Part shown: positions 1-4,411 of the stretch, in pieces | Layout: each line of letters opens with the position of its first letter | How positions within the stretch are numbered: the stretch's first letter is position 1 | Assembly (NCBI GenBank): GCA_017613055.1 | Contig: JAGAES010000071.1 | Coordinates: forward strand, 1-9,556 | DNA from: Lachnospiraceae bacterium | GTDB lineage: Bacteria; Bacillota_A; Clostridia; Lachnospirales; Lachnospiraceae | Direction: 5' to 3' | DNA length: 9,556 bases | Notes under the pieces: generated by a model | The model's input: only the letters and a program-made list of their open reading frames with translations | What the model was told of the DNA's origin: nothing | Databases searched by the model: none | Program-made: the position numbers and the translations under genes

Positions 1-160
1 GGACGACGAAGTCTATCTGCACGCATTTCTGCGCCGCGAGAACACATACATTGAAAACGGAATAATTCCGGGCCGCGACGTCTTTCATACCTTCGAAAGC
101 GGAGCCGACCCGGTCAATACAAAAATGCTTCGGAAAATGCTACACGCACTCTTCTGCTGA
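1..160 (+). CDS. 3' end of an unidentified gene (C-terminal 52 residues)
   Basis: An open frame enters from the left edge, with its first complete codon at base 2, and stops at TGA 158-160. It encodes about 52 residues. The piece begins DDEVYLHAFLRREN and ends in MLRKMLHALFC. It has mixed charged and aromatic composition typical of a soluble globular protein end, with no membrane segment or recognisable motif. The frame uses balanced codons and the stop is followed at once by non-coding repeat sequence, which supports it as a real gene end. It is the only plus-strand gene in the window and converges on the ZIP transporter gene. I do not recognise the family; the rest of the gene lies outside the window. 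Confidence 0.6.
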   Translation, partial: DDEVYLHAFLRRENTYIENGIIPGRDVFHTFESGADPVNTKMLRKMLHALFC

Positions 161-180
161 AAGGCTCCCCGAAGGTTCTT

Positions 181-306
181 CCGGAAAGTCCCTTGAAAGC
201 CCTTACGACAGACCCTCAAAAATCCTCCGGAAGGTCCCTTGAAAACCCTTACGACAGGCCCTAAAAAAGCCTCCGGAAAGTTCTCCGACAGACCCTCGAA
301 AAATCG
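181..306. repeat. Tandem 46-bp repeats with decayed copies
   Basis: Two adjacent units, 181-226 and 227-272, are both 46 bp and differ at five positions by my count. Each starts CCGGAA, has CCCTTGAAA in the middle, then CCCTTACGACAG, then an A-rich run. A third unit, 273-306, keeps the start and the GACAGACCCT segment but has lost about 12 bp internally. Bases 307-335 and 161-180 look like further decayed pieces. The array fills most of the gap between the convergent genes. No frame through it is open on either strand for a useful length. Its role is unknown; the CCGGAA-type short palindromes could give weak bidirectional termination. Confidence 0.75.
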
Positions 307-362
307 CGGAAAACCCTTCCGAAGGCCCTCCGAAAAGTGTCCCCGTTGCTCTTTCCGATCTT

Positions 363-1145
363 CTACCCCAGCGCCACGTCAAGCGCCATCATCAGCGTGA
401 ATCCGACCGAGAACATCAGCACGCCGATGTTCGAGTGCTCGCCCTCGGACATCTCGGGGATCAGTTCCTCCACGACGACATAAATCATCGCGCCGGCCGC
501 GAAGCTTAACAGGTACGGCATCGCGGGCACAATCAGCCCTGCCGCGAGAATCGTAAGCGCCGCGCCGATCGGTTCCACCGCACCCGAAAGTGCTCCTCCG
601 GCAAATGCCATGCCCTTACTCTTTCCTTCCGCGTGAAGCGGCATCGAAATGATGGCGCCTTCCGGAAAATTCTGAATTGCGATACCGATTGCAAGCGCAA
701 GCGCGCCTCCGGCCGTCACCATCTCATTGCCGGCCCGCAAGCCTGCATACACGACGCCGACGGCCATGCCTTCGGGAATGTTGTGAAGCGTCACCGCGAG
801 CACCATCATCGTCGTCTTTCGAAGCTTGGACTTCGGGCCTTCCGCCTTCTCCGCATTCATGTGCAGATGCGGAATGACCGTATCAAGAAGCAAAAGAAAC
901 AGGATGCCGAGCCAGAACCCGATGACCGCGGGAAGAAACGACAGCTTCTTTAGATTCTCCGCCTGTTCAATCGCCGGAATAATCAGACTCCACACGGAAG
1001 CCGCAACCATCACCCCTCCGGCAAATCCGGTCAGCGCCCGCTGCACCGTCTTCCCCAGATTTCTCTTCATAAAAAACACGCAGCCCGAGCCAAGCGCCGT
1101 TCCCAAAAACGGTATCGTAAGTCCGAGTATAATCTCCGTTCTCAT
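363..1145 (-). CDS. ZIP-family divalent metal transporter (GufA/ZupT-like)
   Basis: This is a 260-residue integral membrane protein that should move Zn2+ and possibly other divalent metals (Fe, Mn) into the cytoplasm across the inner membrane. About eight hydrophobic segments are visible. The two ZIP signature helices are present: HNIPEGMAVG at residues 121-130 and NFPEGAIISM at 159-168. Both carry the His/Asn-Pro-Glu-Gly metal-site pattern. EPIGA at 191-195 and EELIPE at 226-231 also match the family. A His-containing loop (HLHMNAEK, about 93-100) lies between TM3 and TM4. Length fits bacterial ZupT/GufA proteins. An upstream in-frame ATG at 1193 would add 16 residues, but only the ATG at 1145 has a ribosome binding site (AAAGGAGA, 7 nt spacing). 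The gene is transcribed alone from a promoter at 1244-1271 and faces a metal-uptake ABC gene set. Family assignment is firm; metal specificity is not determined. Confidence 0.93.
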   Translation of the reverse strand: MRTEIILGLTIPFLGTALGSGCVFFMKRNLGKTVQRALTGFAGGVMVAASVWSLIIPAIEQAENLKKLSFLPAVIGFWLGILFLLLLDTVIPHLHMNAEKAEGPKSKLRKTTMMVLAVTLHNIPEGMAVGVVYAGLRAGNEMVTAGGALALAIGIAIQNFPEGAIISMPLHAEGKSKGMAFAGGALSGAVEPIGAALTILAAGLIVPAMPYLLSFAAGAMIYVVVEELIPEMSEGEHSNIGVLMFSVGFTLMMALDVALG

Positions 1146-1152
1146 ATCCTTT

Positions 1153-1160
1153 TCTCCTTT
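1153..1160 (-). promoter_or_regulatory. Ribosome binding site deciding the ZIP start
   Basis: On the minus strand AAAGGAGA lies 7 nt before the ATG at 1145. The alternative in-frame ATG at 1193 has no purine-rich element in front of it, so the shorter protein is preferred. Confidence 0.8.
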
Positions 1161-1224
1161 CCGCACCGAATTTTCCTCATCGGCAAGCCGCATGACAACA
1201 CATATCGTGTCCGCCCGGCTTTCA

Positions 1225-1240
1225 GTTAGTCCTCGCTAAC
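1225..1240. promoter_or_regulatory. Inverted repeat, candidate metalloregulator operator
   Basis: GTTAG and CTAAC form perfect 5-bp arms separated by 6 bp (TCCTCG). The element lies just downstream of the -10 box of the ZIP promoter and covers the predicted start point, so a bound protein would block initiation. The GTTAG/CTAAC half-sites resemble those of DtxR/IdeR-type repressor boxes, which normally have a much shorter centre. The spacing is therefore not canonical and the regulator cannot be named from the sequence. Confidence 0.5.
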
Positions 1241-1243
1241 CCC

Positions 1244-1271
1244 ACTATACTCTTCTTTCGTAAAATGTCAA
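1244..1271 (-). promoter_or_regulatory. Sigma-70-type promoter of the ZIP gene
   Basis: The minus strand reads TTGACA (1271-1266), a 16-bp spacer, then TATAGT (1249-1244). The -35 is a perfect consensus match and the -10 matches 5 of 6. Predicted transcription starts near 1237, giving a leader of about 90 nt before the ATG at 1145. The leader contains no open frame with a ribosome binding site. Confidence 0.8.
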
Positions 1272-1360
1272 GCGCCCCCTGTTCTCCGGTTCTCCGGAAT
1301 CCAGGCGGCGCCTCATTCTTTTCATCCATTGTATCTTAGGCGGAATGTCTTTCGCCCGGC

Positions 1361-1378
1361 CCCGGGGCACTGCCCGGG
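1361..1378 (-). other. GC-rich hairpin after the seven-gene run
   Basis: CCCGGG at 1361-1366 and again at 1373-1378 can pair around a 6-nt loop, only about 9 nt after the stop codon of the last gene. There is no T-run downstream on the minus strand, so this is not a canonical Rho-independent terminator. It may instead protect the 3' end or assist Rho-dependent ending. Transcription reading through it would run into the ZIP promoter. Confidence 0.35.
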
Positions 1379-1386
1379 TCAGCTCC

Positions 1387-2043
1387 CTACGAAATCAGCT
1401 TCGCGGTCCGAAGCGTGCAGTAGGTGTAACCGCCGTCCTCGTAGGTATCGAACACGCCGGTGACCGTAATCACACTCCCGAGCTCCGGATAATCATCCGG
1501 GTACACGTGCTCCCCGTCAAGCACAAACTCGATGCCGTTCTGGCAGCAGGCCGTCGCGTCCTGAATCAGACACGCGAAATAATACTGCCCGGTCGCTTCG
1601 TCGTAATACACGCCGAACGTGCCCTTCATCTTCATCGTTTTGCCGATGTACGAACCCGGCTCCGTAACGATGTTATAAACCTCTGCGTAAACCATTCCGG
1701 GCGTAAACACGGTAAGATCCACATCGACATTCGGGTCGGCGGGCTTCTCCGTAGGCGCGGAAGTCGGGCCGGAATCCGGATAATCGGACGGAATTGCAGG
1801 CGGAAGCGTCACATCCGTATCGCCGGAACCGTTCACGGGCGTCGGCGTGTTTTGCTTTTCGGAATCCTCTCCGCCGTTCTTCTTATCTTCTTCGTTCATA
1901 CCCTTTTGTAAAACGCTCTCGACGGTGTTTTGCTGCCCGCCTCTCCGGCCGGCGGCATTACCGCCCGCGCCGCAGCCCGCAAGCACGGCAGAAAGGCTCA
2001 CACAAAGCAACCCGCAAAGCATATTCCGAATCAGCCGTTTCAT
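1387..2043 (-). CDS. Lipoprotein of unknown function, last gene of the metal-uptake set
   Basis: This is a 218-residue predicted lipoprotein. A type II signal peptide ends in the lipobox LAGC (residues 21-24), so Cys24 should be lipidated and the protein held on the outer face of the membrane. Residues 25-110 are a low-complexity Gly/Asn/Glu/Pro/Thr-rich tether. A compact C-terminal domain (about 113-218) holds all recognisable structure: VYNIVTEPGSYIGKTMKMKG, DATACCQNGIEF with adjacent Cys166-Cys167, and GYTYCTL with Cys209. Cys158 is also present. The alternating beta-like pattern suggests a small barrel, perhaps OB-like. The ATG overlaps the TGA of the permease gene (ATGA), so the two are translationally coupled, which ties this protein to metal transport. 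It could be a metal chaperone or a docking partner for the binding protein. I do not know an established function. Confidence 0.85.
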   Translation of the reverse strand: MKRLIRNMLCGLLCVSLSAVLAGCGAGGNAAGRRGGQQNTVESVLQKGMNEEDKKNGGEDSEKQNTPTPVNGSGDTDVTLPPAIPSDYPDSGPTSAPTEKPADPNVDVDLTVFTPGMVYAEVYNIVTEPGSYIGKTMKMKGTFGVYYDEATGQYYFACLIQDATACCQNGIEFVLDGEHVYPDDYPELGSVITVTGVFDTYEDGGYTYCTLRTAKLIS

Positions 2044-2930
2044 CTTCGAATCCTACCTCCTAACAACCCGATTGAATAACATACAAAGAAAAGAATCACA
2101 TCGACCGCGACAATCGTCGAGCCGACCGGCGTCCCCGACAGAATGGACAGAAGAATCCCGACTGCGGCCCCGATGACCGAAATCACTGCGGAACCGATCG
2201 TCACCGCGCGGAAACTCTTAAACAGCCTCATCGACGAAAGCGCCGGGAAGATCACCAGCGCGGAAATCAGGAGCGAGCCGACGAGATTCATCGCAAGGAC
2301 GATAATCACCGCGACGACAACCGCAATCAAGAGGTTGTAAACCTCGGTCTGCACGCCTGCGGCCTTTAAGAAAACTTCGTCAAATGTGACCGCGAAAATC
2401 TTATGATACAACAGCACGAAAACAACCACCACGACCACCGACAGAACCATGCACATCTTAACGTCCGTCTCCGTCAGCGTCAGAATTGACGTGGAGCCGA
2501 ACAGTGTCGTGCACACATCGCCGGAAATGTTCGAAGAAGTCGGGAACACGTTCATGATCAGGTATCCGAACGCCAGTGCCGCGACCGAAATCATCGCAAT
2601 CATCGCGTCCCCCTTGATTTTCGTGTTCTGCCCGGTCCGAAGCAGCAAAACGGCACTCAGCACCGTCACCGGAAGAACGATGTACGTGTCATTTGTCAGG
2701 TTTGCTACGGCCGCCACCGTCATTGCGCCAAATGCGACGTGCGACAGTCCGTCCCCGATGAACGAGAACCTCCGAAGAACCAGCGTGACGCCGACCAGCG
2801 AAGAGCAGAGGGCAATCAGAACCCCGACAATCAGGGCGCTCCGGACGAAGGAATAACTCAGGTAAAGACTGAGTCTTCCGAACATGTCCGTAAACGGATT
2901 TTGAACATTGAGCAGTGGCATTTTCCTCAC
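2040..2930 (-). CDS. znuB: Metal (zinc-type) ABC transporter permease, ABC-3 family
   Basis: This is a 296-residue multi-pass inner-membrane protein (293 if it starts at the ATG at 2921). It should form the channel of a zinc or manganese ABC importer. About eight hydrophobic segments are visible. Family landmarks are GDGLSHVAFGA (about 59-69), corresponding to the GDALSH motif of ABC-3 permeases, then GSLLISALVIFPA in the second half, and GTPVGSTIVAVD near the C-terminus. The GTG at 2930 and the ATG three codons later are both possible starts. GGTGAGG sits 3 nt before the ATG and includes the GTG itself. The gene follows the binding-protein gene with a 28-nt perfect-stem hairpin between them, and overlaps the next lipoprotein gene by 4 nt. 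A partner ATPase (znuC-type) is expected by family rule but absent here. Zinc is preferred over manganese only because of the His-rich binding protein. Confidence 0.92.
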   Translation of the reverse strand: MRKMPLLNVQNPFTDMFGRLSLYLSYSFVRSALIVGVLIALCSSLVGVTLVLRRFSFIGDGLSHVAFGAMTVAAVANLTNDTYIVLPVTVLSAVLLLRTGQNTKIKGDAMIAMISVAALAFGYLIMNVFPTSSNISGDVCTTLFGSTSILTLTETDVKMCMVLSVVVVVVFVLLYHKIFAVTFDEVFLKAAGVQTEVYNLLIAVVVAVIIVLAMNLVGSLLISALVIFPALSSMRLFKSFRAVTIGSAVISVIGAAVGILLSILSGTPVGSTIVAVDVILFFVCYSIGLLGGRIRR

Positions 2931-2938
2931 CGAATTAC

Positions 2939-2966
2939 GGCACAGCGGCTGTTACCCCGCTGTGCC
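2939..2966 (-). other. Intercistronic hairpin between znuA-type and znuB-type genes
   Basis: GGCACAGCGG and CCGCTGTGCC form a perfect 10-bp stem with an 8-nt loop, starting 8 nt after the stop codon of the binding-protein gene. It is followed by GTAATTCG and not by a T-run, so it is not an intrinsic terminator. Such hairpins commonly stabilise the upstream message and give more binding protein than permease. A purine-rich AAAGGAA lies directly before the stem. Confidence 0.8.
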
Positions 2967-2974
2967 TTCCTTTC

Positions 2975-3982
2975 TTAGCGCAAAGCTTCCTTCAAAACGG
3001 ACAGATTTTGCTCCATGACGGACAGATACGTAACGCCGTTTTTGATGTCCGCAGACGTCGCGGACTGCAGGGAATTCAGCGTCAGGATCTTCTGGTCCTT
3101 CGTGTTCGTGTTCCGGATAATCGTATCGGCAATCCGGTGGTCGGTGCCCTCGATCGTCATAACCGTATGAAGCGAGAGCTCGTCCACCTTCTGCGACAGA
3201 AACGCAATCGTCTCAAAGCTTGCCTCCGACTCGGCGGAGCAGCCGGAAAATGCGGCGTAGCACGTAAGACCGTAGTCATCCGCAAAGTAACGGAACGGGA
3301 AGCGGTCACCGAACAGAAGCGTCTTGACCGGCGCCTCGGAAACGGTCTTCTTATACTGTTCATCCAGCGTCTTAAGCTTCGCAATATAAGCCTCGGCGTT
3401 CTTTTTGTAGGTTTCCGCGTTGGCGGAATCCGCCTTTGTGAGTGCGTCCGCAAGGCTCTTTACAAGAATCTCCGCATTGCGGAGCGAGAGCCATACATGC
3501 TCGTCGTACTCGGGACCTTCCTCTTCATGTTCATGGTCGTGATCGTCACCGTCCTCATGGTCGTGGTCATGCTCCTCTTCCTGCATGCCGGGCAGCAGTT
3601 CTTCCTCCTTCGCGGCGCTGCCGAGCGCTTCGAGGAGGTTCACAACAACACGGTCCTTATTCGCGGAACTGCGAAGGGCGTTCTCCACCCATCCGTCGGA
3701 CTCACCGCCGACATATACGAAAAGGTCGCACTCGGAAATCTTCAGGATATCGGCCGCGGTCGGCTGATAGCTGTGCAGGTCGACGCCGTTATCAAGAAGC
3801 AGCGTAATCTCCGCGTCAGCGGCGCGGTCCCCTAAGATCTCACGAATCCAGTCATATTCCGGAAAAATCGTCGTTACGATTTTCAGTTTTCCGTTGTCCG
3901 CACCGCTCTTACCGAAGCTGCATGCGGAAAGACAGCCGGCAATCAGAATTGCGGCCACACATAAAGATATCAATTTTCTCAT
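2975..3982 (-). CDS. znuA: Zinc-binding lipoprotein of an ABC importer (ZnuA/AdcA-type)
   Basis: This 335-residue cluster A-I solute-binding lipoprotein should capture Zn2+ outside the membrane and deliver it to the permease encoded next. The signal peptide ends in LSAC (18-21), with Cys21 the lipidated residue. The family start KIVTTIFPEYDW is at 34-45. First metal His70 lies in GVDLHSYQP. An acidic His-rich loop with six His (138-152) points to zinc. Second metal His162 lies in DEHVWLS. The region that usually supplies the third His (HxAFxYF) reads DRFPFRYF (226-233), with no His; Asp226 might replace it. TIEGTDHRIADTI (276-288) matches the segment carrying the last acidic ligand. Length is normal. 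GGAGG lies 12 nt before the ATG, a long spacing. A 92-nt gap with two small hairpins separates it from the upstream small gene. Mn2+ is an alternative substrate. Confidence 0.93.
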   Translation of the reverse strand: MRKLISLCVAAILIAGCLSACSFGKSGADNGKLKIVTTIFPEYDWIREILGDRAADAEITLLLDNGVDLHSYQPTAADILKISECDLFVYVGGESDGWVENALRSSANKDRVVVNLLEALGSAAKEEELLPGMQEEEHDHDHEDGDDHDHEHEEEGPEYDEHVWLSLRNAEILVKSLADALTKADSANAETYKKNAEAYIAKLKTLDEQYKKTVSEAPVKTLLFGDRFPFRYFADDYGLTCYAAFSGCSAESEASFETIAFLSQKVDELSLHTVMTIEGTDHRIADTIIRNTNTKDQKILTLNSLQSATSADIKNGVTYLSVMEQNLSVLKEALR

Positions 3983-4019
3983 TACTCTAAAAAACCTCCA
4001 AAATCAGAAAAATACACAT

Positions 4020-4051
4020 AAAAAGCAGCGGCACACCGCGCCACACGGCAC
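4020..4051 (-). other. Two small hairpins plus T-run, possible attenuator ahead of znuA-type gene
   Basis: On the minus strand, GTGCC-GTGT-GGCGC (4051-4038, one G-T pair) and GCGG-TGTG-CCGC (4039-4028) are successive short hairpins, then CTGCTTTTT (4028-4020). They sit in the 92-nt gap between the small membrane-protein gene and the binding-protein gene. The stems are short (5 and 4 bp), so termination would be partial at best. No convincing promoter is visible in this gap. Confidence 0.3.
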
Positions 4052-4074
4052 AGTCTGCCCCTGCGGAGGTCAAT

Positions 4075-4392
4075 TCAACGGTTTAAACGGACTTTTTGTG
4101 ACACCGGCGTCTGCTTCGTAAGCTCCGTTGTCACAGGCACAATACAAAGCGCCGAAACGCACAAAGGAAGCATCGCGACACAGGCAAGAACGCACAACGC
4201 GCCCTCTGCCATGCGGCGCAGATTGTTCGAGCACATTTCAAGAATCGAACAGACCGGGCAGTCGTCGTCACCCGAGCAGTCGTGTCCGGCCTCGGCGGCC
4301 AGAAAAACAGCGGAGCACAGCACGCACGCAAGAATCATGACCGCAATGAAAATCGCAGTCTGTCTCCCGGCTTTCGAAACCGTCTTACCCAT
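4075..4392 (-). CDS. Small two-TM protein with His/Cys metal-ligand motif
   Basis: This is a 105-residue membrane protein with two predicted membrane helices (about 11-33 and 64-86). Between them is an extracytoplasmic or cytoplasmic loop with GHDCSGDDDCPVCSIL (36-51): His37, Cys39, Cys45 and Cys48, a CPxC pair with an acidic stretch. This is a plausible Zn2+ or Cu+ site. Cysteines are frequent elsewhere too (23, 26, 54, 67, 71, 78, 83). A strong ribosome binding site, AAAGGAGG, is 5 nt before the ATG. The gene starts 19 bp after the stop of the hydrolase/ATP-grasp gene and precedes the zinc-binding lipoprotein gene, so it is co-transcribed and probably belongs with metal uptake. I recall similar short HDC...CPxC proteins beside zinc transporter genes in Clostridia, but cannot confirm it here. 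A role as accessory subunit or sensor is inference. Confidence 0.85.
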   Translation of the reverse strand: MGKTVSKAGRQTAIFIAVMILACVLCSAVFLAAEAGHDCSGDDDCPVCSILEMCSNNLRRMAEGALCVLACVAMLPLCVSALCIVPVTTELTKQTPVSQKVRLNR

Positions 4393-4411
4393 GCTGTCCT
4401 CCTTTCCGCCC

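Noticed and set aside
181..306. CRISPR-like array
   Set aside because: The units are directly adjacent with no unique spacers and the copies diverge, which fits a plain tandem repeat.
1234..1341. A 35-codon minus-strand open frame starting ATGGATGAAAAG upstream of the ZIP gene
   Set aside because: It has no ribosome binding site and contains the -35 and -10 boxes of the ZIP promoter, so the non-coding reading is preferred.
2915..3835. Long plus-strand open frame (306 codons) opposite the zinc-binding lipoprotein gene
   Set aside because: It lies fully antisense to a clearly recognisable gene and its product has no recognisable domain. Its open length follows from the codon bias of the real gene.
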